NCBI RefSeq assembly: GCF_006716345.1
Contig: NZ_VFOX01000002.1
Location: 1-64,000, forward strand
Direction of reading: 5' to 3'
From: Microbacterium saperdae
GTDB taxonomy: Bacteria > Actinomycetota > Actinomycetes > Actinomycetales > Microbacteriaceae
Length of the DNA stretch: 64,000 nucleotides
The translations under genes and the position numbers were made by a program. Shown here one piece after another: positions 44,841 to 53,519 of this stretch. The notes beneath the pieces were generated by a model. It did not search any database and was not told the origin of the DNA. It saw nothing but the letters and a program-made list of their open reading frames with translations. The first letter of the stretch is position 1, and every line of letters starts with the position of its first letter.

Positions 44841-46133
44841 CTAGCCGAGTTCGGATTCGAGGGACTTCTGCACCTCGGCGAGCTTGCTCTTGACGTCGCC
44901 GCCGTTGACCCGCAGGTCTTCGACCGCGGTCAGCACCTCGCGCCAGATCGGCTTGCTCTCGGTCTCGAAGCCCTCGACGAGCGTCGACTTCGAGGTCTTC
45001 GCGGCCTCGAGGAACTGCGTGGCCCAGGGGTTCGCGGCCAGGAACTCGGCGTCGGGCTCGACGTCGGTCGCCATGGCGGAGGCACCGAGGCCGGCGCGGA
45101 TCGCCGTCTGCCCCTCTTCGCCCAGGACCCAGCGCACGAAGTCCTTCGCGGCCTCCACGTTGTCGCTGTTCGCGTTGACGGCGATGATGAGCTGGGAGTT
45201 CGATCCGGCGTTCGCGAGCGGCAGCGGGGCTGCGCCCATGTTCTCGCCGTTCACGACGTTGTCGGGGTTGCTGGTGATCGTGGTCGCGACACCCGAGTTC
45301 TCGAACAGCATCCCGACCTGACCCTGGCCGAACTTGGCGCGGAAGGTCGAGGCGTCGTCGCCGATCGGCGCGACTCCGGACTCGAAGGTCTCGAGGAACG
45401 CCTCGACGGCCTCGACGTTCTCGGCCTTGTCGATCGTCAGCTTCTTGCCGTCGCTGAGCTCGCCGCCGAATCCGTAGATCCAGTTCGCCATCTCGAGCGT
45501 CCAGCCGTCGATCTCGGCGGTCTGGTGACGGCCCGCGAACCCGGCGATGCCGAGCTCGCTCTTGATGGTCTCGGCCGTGGTCAGGAACTCCTCGAACGTG
45601 GTCGGGACCTCGAGGTCGAGCTCTGCGAAGATGTCCTTGTTGTAGATGACCGTGTTGTAGGTCGGGCGCTCCCAGTTGAAGCCGTACTGGCCGTCCTGGA
45701 AGAAGCCGGCCTCGTTGGTGTTGTTGAGGCTGTCGCCGAGCTCGTCGGCGATGTCGTCGAGCGGCTCGAGCACGCCGGCGTCGACCAGGGATGCGAACTG
45801 GCTGTCCTGCAGGACCATGACGTCGGGGCCGCCACCGGCGCCGAGCTCGGTGCTGAGCTTGTCGGCGTAGTTGGCGAACGGGATCTCGACCTTGGTGAGC
45901 TCGATGTTGTCGTTCGGACCGGTGTAGCCCTTGACCGCATCCCAGATGATCGGCCCCTTGCCGTCTTCGAGGAACTGCCAGTTGGAGAAGGTGAGCTCTC
46001 CTCCGGCGTCTCCCCCGTCACCCGTGTCGCCGGATGCGGAGCATCCAGCGAGCGCGATGGCGGCGACGGCGGCGATACCGGTGATCCGCAGTGCACGAGC
46101 ACGGCGGGACGGGTGTGCGTGGTTCAACTTCAC
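44841..46133 (-). CDS. Sugar ABC importer solute-binding lipoprotein, locus A
   Basis: A 430-residue extracytoplasmic lipoprotein of the MalE/CUT1 class. A basic N-terminus, a hydrophobic stretch and the lipobox ALAGC place the lipidated Cys at residue 31. ELTFSNWQFLEDGKGPIIWD, GGGPDVMVLQDSQFASLVDA and FGQGQVGMLFENSGVATTIT are typical. The GTG at 46133 has AAAGGAG upstream. First gene of the importer operon; a GAAATCGATTTC operator lies 64 nt upstream, linking it to the LacI regulator at 39436. Substrate unknown. Confidence 0.93.
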   Translation of the reverse strand: MKLNHAHPSRRARALRITGIAAVAAIALAGCSASGDTGDGGDAGGELTFSNWQFLEDGKGPIIWDAVKGYTGPNDNIELTKVEIPFANYADKLSTELGAGGGPDVMVLQDSQFASLVDAGVLEPLDDIADELGDSLNNTNEAGFFQDGQYGFNWERPTYNTVIYNKDIFAELDLEVPTTFEEFLTTAETIKSELGIAGFAGRHQTAEIDGWTLEMANWIYGFGGELSDGKKLTIDKAENVEAVEAFLETFESGVAPIGDDASTFRAKFGQGQVGMLFENSGVATTITSNPDNVVNGENMGAAPLPLANAGSNSQLIIAVNANSDNVEAAKDFVRWVLGEEGQTAIRAGLGASAMATDVEPDAEFLAANPWATQFLEAAKTSKSTLVEGFETESKPIWREVLTAVEDLRVNGGDVKSKLAEVQKSLESELG

Positions 46134-46196
46134 TGTTCACTCCTTTGGGCAGCAAGTTCTTTGCGACGATGCAGTCGATTTCTCCGTCGGGATACG

Positions 46197-46210
46197 TGAA
46201 ATCGATTTCG
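46197..46210. promoter_or_regulatory. LacI-type operator of the locus A importer operon
   Basis: TGAAATCGATTTCG contains the same 12-bp palindromic core GAAATCGATTTC as the site at 39373. It lies 64 nt before the binding-protein start. A partial copy (tcgatttc, 46175-46182) lies between it and the gene and may be a second half-site. Confidence 0.85.
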
Positions 46211-46330
46211 CTACCGTAACCCGCCTGTTTGAGCGGTGTCAAGCAAAAATGGTTACGTAACTATTTTGATACCTGAAACCTACACGACCGCGCGTGGCGC
46301 CGATCACGAAGGACCTCCGGGATCCCCTCC

Positions 46331-46401
46331 GCCAGGTCTCGGAGATCTGCGGAATCACGGATGCCGAGCGCGCGGAGCATCCGTGATCTCGCACATCTCC
46401 G
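46331..46401. repeat. Palindromic intergenic element, copy 1
   Basis: Two 25-nt arms (46340-46364 and 46377-46401) pair with three mismatches around a 12-nt GC-rich loop. The first 30 bases match copy 2 at 47635 in the same orientation with two differences. No coding sequence is present. The pair brackets the unknown gene at 46423-47616. Confidence 0.8.
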
Positions 46402-46422
46402 CAGTATCGCTACCATGTGCTG

Positions 46423-47616
46423 GTGCTCGAACCGCCCGGAATTCTCTGGCTTCCTCTCCGGCTGCCGCCGTCCGAGACGAATCAGGCCGAGGAACTCGCC
46501 GCTCTCCTCGAGTCGCTCCGTGTTCCTGCCGCCGTGCGTCACAGCATCATGTATCACACCGGCACGTTCGCACTCGTTCCCAGCGACGGCGCCTCGATCC
46601 TCATGGTTCCCGACGAGTACGCACCGGCCGTGTCCTGGAGCAGGATCCCCCTCGACGATTTCTCCTCCGCACTGGCGGAGCGGTTCGGCCCGGGGATGCA
46701 CCTCGACGGTGAACAACTCATCTCCGATGCGGACCATCCGCACCCGAGCCCGGCGCCCCCGAGCCCGGCGGCCTCCATGGACGCCATCGCGTGGACTTCA
46801 CGAGAGGAACCAGACTTCATCGCGATGCTGGGCGCGCGATTCGGGATGAGCTTCGACTCCGTCGACGCGGGCGATCTGGGGCGCGCCCTGAGACCGCACT
46901 TCGGCGCGGACCGTGACACGGCCTTCGACGACGGGCTGTGGGCGATGACCGACGGTATAGCACTGTGGCGTCGGGGTTCGGAATGCGCGGCGGCGTTCGT
47001 GAGTCGACGGTATCGACCGAACATCGCGTCATGGCGCAGCCCATGGGTTCAGGTGGATCCGAGCAAGCCGGGGCAGCTGATCGATGGCGCTCTCGTGCGC
47101 ACGTGGCTCGACGAGGTCATTCCGCCCGACCGAGATGTCGACGCCTGGATCGCGCACTTCGATCTCGACTCCGCGAAGGCGAGTCGACTGCGCGCACTGT
47201 TCCGTCGCGACCCGGACGAGAGCACCCTCGACGACCTGTTCGACATTCTCTCGCTCGACACGGCCTGCCTGAGACTGGTCCGAGACCATCCCCCGCTCGA
47301 CAGCGACTTCGAGGTGATCCGCCCCCGCAACGCCCGCGAACAGTTCGGTGATGGGATGCGTTCGGAGATCGATGCCATCGCCGCGCGCCCAGAGGGGTTC
47401 CGACATCGCCATCCGCGCCTGTGGCTCACGATCTCGCTCGTCGCGATCCTCGGCCTCGCCGGCTTCGCGGCCGCCGGACTCGCCGCGGGCAGGATGACGG
47501 CGATCCTTCCTGGAATCGTCTGCCTCGTCTGGACCGCGAGTCTCTTCATCGACCGCGCTGCCGCACGGGCGAACGCCCGCGTACCCGACGACCTCCCGGA
47601 CGGTCTCGACGGCTGA
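46423..47616 (+). CDS. Unknown protein with C-terminal membrane segments
   Basis: I do not recognise this 397-residue protein. Residues 1-345 look soluble: an early LEPPGILWLPLRLPPSETNQ, a Pro-rich linker (HPHPSPAPPSPAA), then a helical region with FIAMLGARFGMSFDSVDAGD and LFRRDPDESTLDDLFDILSL. Two adjacent hydrophobic segments (about 345-385) end in a charged tail, so it is probably tail-anchored with the bulk in the cytoplasm. The GTG at 46423 lies 6 nt after a TACCAT box; the GTG at 46417 is an alternative. Copies of a palindromic element sit just before and just after the gene. Codon use is slightly less GC-rich than in its neighbours. Confidence 0.72.
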   Translation: MLEPPGILWLPLRLPPSETNQAEELAALLESLRVPAAVRHSIMYHTGTFALVPSDGASILMVPDEYAPAVSWSRIPLDDFSSALAERFGPGMHLDGEQLISDADHPHPSPAPPSPAASMDAIAWTSREEPDFIAMLGARFGMSFDSVDAGDLGRALRPHFGADRDTAFDDGLWAMTDGIALWRRGSECAAAFVSRRYRPNIASWRSPWVQVDPSKPGQLIDGALVRTWLDEVIPPDRDVDAWIAHFDLDSAKASRLRALFRRDPDESTLDDLFDILSLDTACLRLVRDHPPLDSDFEVIRPRNAREQFGDGMRSEIDAIAARPEGFRHRHPRLWLTISLVAILGLAGFAAAGLAAGRMTAILPGIVCLVWTASLFIDRAAARANARVPDDLPDGLDG

Positions 47617-47634
47617 CCTGCGGATGCCCCGTTC

Positions 47635-47706
47635 GCCGGGTCTCGGAGATCTGCCGAATCACGGGCACGGGCGGGCGGAGGCATCCGAGATCGCGCAGAT
47701 CTCCGG
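47635..47706. repeat. Palindromic intergenic element, copy 2
   Basis: It shares the ggtctcggagatctgc and gaatcacgg blocks of copy 1 in direct orientation. Its outer 11-bp stem is perfect (cggagatctgc with gcagatctccg), while the inner part has drifted. It lies between the unknown gene's stop and the deoR-type promoter. Confidence 0.78.
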
Positions 47707-47744
47707 AGCGTCGCCGGCCGGGTCCCTCCGACTACGCTGAGGGG

Positions 47745-48542
47745 ATGCCAGAGTGGTCGCAGACGGTCCCCGCCGCGGTGCGGCGCGAGCAGATCGTGTC
47801 GATCATCGAGCGCCAGGGCTTCGCCCGCGTGCAGGAGCTGAGCCGCGCGCTCAGCGTCTCCGAGGTCACGGTGCGCAGCGACCTCGATCTGCTCGCCGAG
47901 GAGAACATCATCCAGCGCGTGCACGGCGGGGCGATGTCCGGCATCAAGTCGACGGCGCACTCCCCCGACTATGAGCGCGCGCTCACCCGAGCGGTGACCG
48001 AGAAACGACGGATCGGCAACGCCGCCGCGGCACTCGTGGAGAGCGAGATGGCGATCCTCCTCGACGCGGGCACCACGACGCTCGCGCTCGCCCGCGCTCT
48101 GCGCGCACGGGAGGATCTGCGCGGCGTCGTCGTCTTCACCAACTCGCTCACGATCGCGCTCGAGCTGGGCGTGGCGGAGCCGCACCACATCACCGTCGTG
48201 GTCACCGGCGGCACCGTGAGCTACAAGCAGCGCTCGCTGATCGATCCGCTGGGCGACATGTTCCTCGGCTCGGTGCACAGCGACCTGTGCTTCATCGGAT
48301 GCAACGGCGTCTCGGTCACCGGCTTCACGAACTCGAGCCTTCCCGAGGTCACCATGAAGCGCCGCTACCTGGATTCCGCCGCTCGACGCATCGTGGTCGC
48401 GGACAGCTCCAAGATCGGCAAGAGCCAGATGATCCAGGTCGCACCGCTCGACCGCATCGACACGCTCGTGACAGGCATCGAAGCGCCTCCGTTGGAGCTG
48501 GAGGCGCTTCGAGAGGCCGGGCTGACGATCGAGCTCGCCTGA
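47745..48542 (+). CDS. DeoR-family regulator of sugar locus B
   Basis: A 265-residue repressor with DeoR helix-turn-helix RREQIVSIIERQGFARVQEL and SVSEVTVRSDLDLLAEENII (recognition helix), the linker IQRVHGGAM, and a sugar-phosphate-sensing domain with LDAGTTTLALARAL, VVTGGTVSYKQRSLIDPLG and VVADSSKIGKSQM. DeoR proteins typically respond to a phosphorylated sugar intermediate, which the FGGY kinase of locus B would provide. The ATG at 47745 follows a TACGCT box by 6 nt. It is convergent with the locus B operon and is its likely regulator. Confidence 0.92.
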   Translation: MPEWSQTVPAAVRREQIVSIIERQGFARVQELSRALSVSEVTVRSDLDLLAEENIIQRVHGGAMSGIKSTAHSPDYERALTRAVTEKRRIGNAAAALVESEMAILLDAGTTTLALARALRAREDLRGVVVFTNSLTIALELGVAEPHHITVVVTGGTVSYKQRSLIDPLGDMFLGSVHSDLCFIGCNGVSVTGFTNSSLPEVTMKRRYLDSAARRIVVADSSKIGKSQMIQVAPLDRIDTLVTGIEAPPLELEALREAGLTIELA

Positions 48543-48561
48543 CGATCCGTCCGGATGCGGA

Positions 48562-49521
48562 TCAGGCCCGTCCGGACGACCCGAACTCGCGCATGCGCTG
48601 CGCGACCATCGCCCGGAAGCCGCCGATCGCCGGACGCAGCTGCTCGCTCGGCTCGACCACGGCGGGGTTCTCCTGCAGGAAGCGGCGCAGCTCTGCACTC
48701 CAGGCGAGGTGCGAGTCGGTGCCCTGATTGATCTTGCGGATGCCGGCGGCGACCCCCCGCGTCTTCTGCGCCGGGGAGATGCCGTACGAGGGGCGCACGA
48801 CGCCGCCATGCGCGTTGATGACGGAGACGGCCTCGGCCGGCACCGACGATGAGCCGTGCAGCACGAGGAAGGTCTCCGGCAGGCGGCTCTTGATCTCGGC
48901 GATGAGCTCGAGGCGCAGGCGCTGTCCGCCTGCCTCATCCGTGAACTTGACCGAGCCGTGGCTGGTTCCGACGGCGACCGCGAGGGCGTCCACTCCGGTC
49001 TGGGCGACGAACTCGACCGCCTGATCCGGGTCGGCGAAGACGATCTCCTCGACGATGCCGCTGACGCCGGCCTCCGCACCCCCGATCGTGCCGAGCTCGC
49101 CTTCGACGCTCACGCCGGCCGGAGCCGCCGTGTCGACCACCCGGCGGGTCGCAGCCACGTTCTCCTCGAAGGAGGCCGGCTCGTCCGTGTCGGTCGAGCG
49201 GCTCGCGTCGATCATGACGCTGGTGAACCCATGGTCGATCGCCCGCACGCAGTCGTCGTACGTGCGGCCGTGGTCGAGGTGCAGCACGACCGGCACCGCG
49301 GTGTACTCCTCGACGAGTCCCCGCAGACGTGTCCACCAGCGCGACTCGTCGTCGTAGGCCGACATCCCGGCGATCGACTGCACGATCACGGGCGAGTGCT
49401 CGGCCTCGGCGGCATCGAGCACGGCGATCGCCTGATCGATGCTCGACACGTTGAAGGCACCGACGGCGTACTCGCCGGCTTCGGCCTCGGCGAGCGCGGC
49501 CCGCAGCGTCTGAAGTGTCAT
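48562..49521 (-). CDS. Class II ketose-bisphosphate aldolase (fructose/tagatose type)
   Basis: A 319-residue zinc aldolase of the FBA/GatY/KbaY family that splits a ketose bisphosphate to DHAP and an aldehyde phosphate. GEYAVGAFNVSSIDQAIAVL opens the barrel, VVLHLDHGRTYDDCVRAIDH holds the catalytic Asp and a zinc His, SVEGELGTIGGAEAGVSG follows, and VGTSHGSVKF and LVLHGSSSVP supply further zinc His residues. The ATG at 49521 has only 8 nt to the preceding aldolase gene. It is last in the locus B operon. Whether it serves fructose-1,6-bisphosphate or a locus-specific ketose is unclear. Confidence 0.88.
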   Translation of the reverse strand: MTLQTLRAALAEAEAGEYAVGAFNVSSIDQAIAVLDAAEAEHSPVIVQSIAGMSAYDDESRWWTRLRGLVEEYTAVPVVLHLDHGRTYDDCVRAIDHGFTSVMIDASRSTDTDEPASFEENVAATRRVVDTAAPAGVSVEGELGTIGGAEAGVSGIVEEIVFADPDQAVEFVAQTGVDALAVAVGTSHGSVKFTDEAGGQRLRLELIAEIKSRLPETFLVLHGSSSVPAEAVSVINAHGGVVRPSYGISPAQKTRGVAAGIRKINQGTDSHLAWSAELRRFLQENPAVVEPSEQLRPAIGGFRAMVAQRMREFGSSGRA

Positions 49522-49529
49522 CCCGAGCC

Positions 49530-50186
49530 TCAGAGCGACTCGGTGATGCCGAGGGTGTCGTAGTCGAGCACGATCGGGGTGTCGGTGAGGGCACGGGCGT
49601 AGGCCTGCACCTTCGCGGCGGACTCCACGGCCACGCTCGTCTTGAAGGCGTCGCGCAGGTTCGGTCCGACCGTGAGCAGACCGTGGTTCGCCCACACGAC
49701 CGCGTTCAGGTCGCCCATCGCGTCGCACATGTGCTCGCCGAACTCGGTGTTGTTGCTGAGCTCGAACGGCATGATCGGAACGTCGCCCTTGGTGTAGATC
49801 ACCATGTTGACCAGCGTGCCCAGGATCGGGGAACCCACGACGCCCCACACGTTGGAGTAGATGGGCTCGGAGTGCACGATCGCGTTCACGTCGGGGCGGC
49901 GCTTGTACACCGCCATGTGCACCGTGACCTCGCTCGACGGGCCGAGGCGTCCCTCGATGAGCTCGCTGTCGCCGTTGACCAGGACGATGTCCTCGGGGGT
50001 CATCTTGTCGTACTCGAGGTCGGTGGGCGTGATGAGGAAGCGGTCCTCGACACCGGGCACGCGGATGCTGATATTGCCCTGCGTGTTGAAGTTGAGCCCG
50101 TACTCCATCGAGCGCAGGCAGTAGTCGAGGATCTCCCTCTTCGCGGCGGCGATGTCGAAGTCGACCTGCAGCGTGGTCTCGGTCAT
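49530..50186 (-). CDS. Class II aldolase/adducin-family protein (fuculose-phosphate aldolase-like)
   Basis: The 218-residue protein belongs to the FucA/AraD/RhaD family: zinc aldolases or epimerases acting on ketose 1-phosphates. YGLNFNTQGNISIRVPG is the phosphate-binding GNxS region, SSEVTVHMAVYKRRPDVNAI holds the catalytic Glu, VHSEPIYSNVWG the first zinc His, and NAVVWANHGLLTVG a C-terminal zinc His. In FucA the first pair reads His-x-His; here the second His is Glu (HSE). It overlaps the kinase stop by ATGA and probably cleaves the ketose phosphate that kinase makes. Confidence 0.86.
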   Translation of the reverse strand: MTETTLQVDFDIAAAKREILDYCLRSMEYGLNFNTQGNISIRVPGVEDRFLITPTDLEYDKMTPEDIVLVNGDSELIEGRLGPSSEVTVHMAVYKRRPDVNAIVHSEPIYSNVWGVVGSPILGTLVNMVIYTKGDVPIMPFELSNNTEFGEHMCDAMGDLNAVVWANHGLLTVGPNLRDAFKTSVAVESAAKVQAYARALTDTPIVLDYDTLGITESL

Positions 50187-51685
50187 GTCATGTTCTCCTT
50201 CTGATGTGGCTGGGGTCGTGAGGTCAGGTGGGGGTTGAGGGAGCGCGTCGCCTCGTAGAGCGCGACGTAGGCGGCGCGTTGGCCGGTGTACCAGTCGGCG
50301 TAGGCCCCGTCGGAGCCGGCACCGGCACGCGTCGCCCCGGCGGGTTCGACGCGCAGCGCCGCCGGGTCTCCGCCGATGCCGCGAAGCGCGAGCATCGCGG
50401 CACCCCGGGCAGAGGCGTCGCGGGCGACGGGGGTCAGGGAGGCACCCGCCGCCGCCGCACGCGCGTCGAGCGCCGCAGCGTTATCCGCTCCCGCTCCGGT
50501 GACGTGCAGGTCGGAGACCTCGACGTGGTGCGCACGCAACGCGGCGATGATCTTGTGGAACTCGAACCCTGCCGCCTCGACGACAGCGCGGGCGAGCTCG
50601 GGCACCGTCGTGTCCAGCGTCAGGCCGTGGATCGTGCCGCGTGCGGACGGGTCGTTGTCGAGCGTGCCGGAGCCGGCGAGGTACGGCAGCACGAGAAGCG
50701 CAGGAGGCGTCTCGGCGAGCCTGCCGAACACATCGGCGACGTCTCTGCCGAGCAGCCCGGAGAGCCACTCCAGGGCCCACCCTCCTGCTGCTGTGCCGGC
50801 GAGCGTCACCCACAGCTCCTCGTCCACCCGGTAGCTCGCGAAGCCCGTGGAGCCCAGCCCCTGGGGGCGCACCCGTGCGCCGACGGTCAGGCAGTCGCTC
50901 GAGCCGAGCGCGATCACGGAGCGCACGCCGGGCTCGCCTCCCGCGCCCAGGAAGGCCGCGGCCTGATCGTGTGTCCCCGCCACCAGCGGGGTGCCCGGTG
51001 CGACGCCGAGAGCATCCGCGGCCTCCTCCCGCACGACGCCGATGACGCTGCCGGATGCGACGGGCACGGGCAGGCGCTCTGCCCGAACCCATGGCGCCGA
51101 GACCGCGGCGGCACGAAGGATCTCCGCGCTCCACTCCCCGCTGTCCACGTCGAGCATGCCGGTGCGCGCCGCTTGACCGAGATCGATCGCCGCGACGCCG
51201 CTCCAGCGCTCGGCCAGCAGGTCGCCGATGCAGCGGTAGCCTGCGGCATCCGTCCAGCCGGTGTCGCCGGCCATGATCTTGAACAGCGAGAACATGCCGT
51301 GCAGGGGTTGCCCGGTGATCGCGGTGAAGCGTCCGTCGCCCAGGATCTCGCCGACCGCGGCTGCTGCTGCCGTGCCGCGGGTGTCCATGCTCACGGCGAC
51401 CCGGGCCACCGGTGCGCCCGCCTCGTCGATCGGCACGACGGCCTCGCCGAGGACGCTGAAGCCGATCGCCTGCACCGGGTCGCCGGCCCCCGCGGCCTGC
51501 GCGGCCGCGCGGCGGACCACGTCCTCCGCCGCGGTGATGATCTCCCCGGCTTCGAGCTCCACCCGGCCCGTGCCGTCGCGCCGCAGCGTGAGCGCCGCGG
51601 AGGCGGCGCCGTGCACATCGCCGTCGGCGGAGAAGGCCACGGCGCGCACACCACTGGTGCCGAGGTCGAGTCCGATGACGCTCAT
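50183..51685 (-). CDS. FGGY-family carbohydrate kinase, locus B
   Basis: A 500-residue FGGY kinase with VIGLDLGTSGVRAVAFSADG (phosphate-1 motif), QAIGFSVLGEAVVPIDEAGA, GTPLVAGTHDQAAAFLGAGG (catalytic Asp in THDQ) and LPYLAGSGTLDNDPSARGTI. The C-terminal adenosine motif is VSDLHVTGAGADNAA. It phosphorylates the sugar or polyol delivered by the upstream ABC importer. Its ATG overlaps the permease stop and its stop overlaps the aldolase start, giving a tightly coupled import, kinase, aldolase order. Confidence 0.9.
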   Translation of the reverse strand: MSVIGLDLGTSGVRAVAFSADGDVHGAASAALTLRRDGTGRVELEAGEIITAAEDVVRRAAAQAAGAGDPVQAIGFSVLGEAVVPIDEAGAPVARVAVSMDTRGTAAAAAVGEILGDGRFTAITGQPLHGMFSLFKIMAGDTGWTDAAGYRCIGDLLAERWSGVAAIDLGQAARTGMLDVDSGEWSAEILRAAAVSAPWVRAERLPVPVASGSVIGVVREEAADALGVAPGTPLVAGTHDQAAAFLGAGGEPGVRSVIALGSSDCLTVGARVRPQGLGSTGFASYRVDEELWVTLAGTAAGGWALEWLSGLLGRDVADVFGRLAETPPALLVLPYLAGSGTLDNDPSARGTIHGLTLDTTVPELARAVVEAAGFEFHKIIAALRAHHVEVSDLHVTGAGADNAAALDARAAAAGASLTPVARDASARGAAMLALRGIGGDPAALRVEPAGATRAGAGSDGAYADWYTGQRAAYVALYEATRSLNPHLTSRPQPHQKENMT

Positions 51686-52572
51686 TTGATCGCCCCCGAG
51701 AGGCCGTTCACCAGGTACTTCTGGATGAAGAGGAACAGCAGCACGACCGGGATCGAGATCAGCACCAGGATCGCGAACAGCGCTCCCGGCTGCGAGAGGT
51801 ACATGCCGCGGTACGCGAGAGGCACGAGGGTGAGCGGCTTGAGGGCGTTGTCACCCAGCGTCACCAGCGGCAGCAGGAAGTCGTTCCAGCTCATCATCGT
51901 CTGCCACACCGCGACCACCGCGAGGGCGGGCTTGCCCAGAGGCAGGTAGATGCGCCAGAAGATCTGCCACGCGCTCGCGCCGTCCAGACGCGCGGCCTCG
52001 TAGGTCTCGAGCGGGATCGCCAGATACGAGGTGCGGATGATGATCACCGCGAACGGCAGCCCGAGAGCCGTGTACACCAGCACGAGGCCCAGGAGGTTGT
52101 TGTACAGCTGCATCGACTGCAGGATCCGGAAGGTCGCGACCACGATGCTCGACATGGGCAGGATCAGCGCGAGGATCAGGATGCCGAAGATCAGTGCCTT
52201 CAGCGGCACGCGCAGCCGAGCCAGCGCGAACGCCGTCATCGAACCGAGCAGGCACACCAGCAGTACCGAGGGCACGGTGATCAGCAGGCTGTTGAGCAGG
52301 TGCAGCAGGATCGGGTTCTGCGCCCAGATCGTGAGGTAGTTCTTGATGCTGAACTCCTCGGGGAAGATCCCGAAGAACTGGGTGCCGGGGTTGTTCGGCG
52401 GCATCATCGAGAGGCCGATCACCATGATGATCGGCACGAGCCACAGCACCGACAGCGGGATGAGCACGAAGTGGAGCCAGCCGACGCGACGACCGGGCGC
52501 CCCGTGACGGGAGCGGGTCTTCGCCGCCTCCTTCGGGACGATCAGGTTGCGGGTCTCGTTCATCGCGGTCAT
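51682..52572 (-). CDS. Sugar ABC importer permease (MalG-type), locus B
   Basis: A 296-residue CUT1 permease with a ~30-residue basic N-terminus and six helices. WLHFVLIPLSVLWLVPIIMV begins the membrane part, YEAARLDGASAWQIFWRIYL is the coupling motif, and PALAVVAVWQTMMSWNDFLL follows. The ATG at 52572 overlaps the stop of the partner permease (ATGA). With that protein it forms the channel for the locus B substrate. Confidence 0.92.
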   Translation of the reverse strand: MTAMNETRNLIVPKEAAKTRSRHGAPGRRVGWLHFVLIPLSVLWLVPIIMVIGLSMMPPNNPGTQFFGIFPEEFSIKNYLTIWAQNPILLHLLNSLLITVPSVLLVCLLGSMTAFALARLRVPLKALIFGILILALILPMSSIVVATFRILQSMQLYNNLLGLVLVYTALGLPFAVIIIRTSYLAIPLETYEAARLDGASAWQIFWRIYLPLGKPALAVVAVWQTMMSWNDFLLPLVTLGDNALKPLTLVPLAYRGMYLSQPGALFAILVLISIPVVLLFLFIQKYLVNGLSGAIK

Positions 52573-53459
52573 TTCTCGTCTCCTGTGATGAATCCGGCGC
52601 CGAACACCCGCACCATCGAGAGCGAGCTCACGACGGCGATCACGAGCAGCACCACGCTGATCGCCGAGGCGTAGCCCACGTTCTGCAGCTGGAAGGCCTC
52701 GAGGAACGCGAAGGTGGGCAGCATCTCGGACGCATGGTTGGGTCCGCCCTGCGTGAGCACGTAGACGAGCTCGAAGGTCTTGAGCGAGCCGATGATCCCG
52801 AGCAGCACGAGCGAGAGCGTCGTGGTCTTCAGGAGAGGGAAGGTGATGCGCACCATGGTCTGGAACCCGCTCGCTCCGTCGATGCGCGCCGCCTCCATCA
52901 GGCTGGGGTCGATCAGCTGGAGGCCGGCGAGGTAGAAGAGCATCGAGAACCCGGTCCACATCCACACGTTCACGAAGATCACGGCGAAGATCGCGGTCTG
53001 CGGATCGGCGAGGTAGTTGCCGCCGAGGAACTCGAGCCCCGTGGCCTTGCCGATCGCGGTGAGCACACCGTTGAACGGGTCGAGGATCCGCTGCCAGACG
53101 ATGCCGACGACCACGGGCGAGAGGATCGCGGGGATGAAGAAGATCGCCCGGTAGATCGTGCTGCCCCGCAGTCCCTGGTTGAGGGCGACCGCCAGGAGGA
53201 AGCCGATCACCCCCTGCGGGATGATCGTGAGCACGATCCAGAAGGCCGAGTTGCGGAGCGTGATGAGGAACGTCGGATCCCGGAACAGCTCCAGGTAGTT
53301 GTCGATCCCGACGGCGGTGCCGACGTTCACGCCATCCCATTGCAGCGTGCTCGCCTGCACGTTGTAGAAGATGGGGTAGACGACGAATACGCCGAAAAGG
53401 ATGAGGGTCGGGGCCAGGAAGGCCAGTCCCACCAGCCTCTCTCTCGTCAGGATCTTCAT
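52569..53459 (-). CDS. Sugar ABC importer permease (MalF-type), locus B
   Basis: A 296-residue permease with six helices: the first is LVGLAFLAPTLILFGVFVVY, then the conserved PAILSPVVVGIVWQRILDPF, the coupling motif LMEAARIDGASGFQTMVRIT, and YVLTQGGPNHASEMLPTF. It lies 60 nt after the binding-protein gene, with a 13-bp-stem hairpin in between. It pairs with the overlapping MalG-type permease. Confidence 0.92.
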   Translation of the reverse strand: MKILTRERLVGLAFLAPTLILFGVFVVYPIFYNVQASTLQWDGVNVGTAVGIDNYLELFRDPTFLITLRNSAFWIVLTIIPQGVIGFLLAVALNQGLRGSTIYRAIFFIPAILSPVVVGIVWQRILDPFNGVLTAIGKATGLEFLGGNYLADPQTAIFAVIFVNVWMWTGFSMLFYLAGLQLIDPSLMEAARIDGASGFQTMVRITFPLLKTTTLSLVLLGIIGSLKTFELVYVLTQGGPNHASEMLPTFAFLEAFQLQNVGYASAISVVLLVIAVVSSLSMVRVFGAGFITGDEK

Positions 53460-53474
53460 GCGCGCTCCTCTCAG

Positions 53475-53506
53475 GCAGGGTTCGGGGATGGCGCCCCGAA
53501 CCCTGC
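53475..53506 (-). terminator. Intercistronic hairpin after the locus B binding-protein gene
   Basis: A perfect 13-bp stem (gcagggttcgggg with ccccgaaccctgc) with a 6-nt loop fills most of the 60-nt gap between the binding-protein stop and the permease start. No T-run follows, so partial termination or mRNA protection is more likely than full termination. Confidence 0.75.
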
Positions 53507-53519
53507 ACGAATCCGGTTG

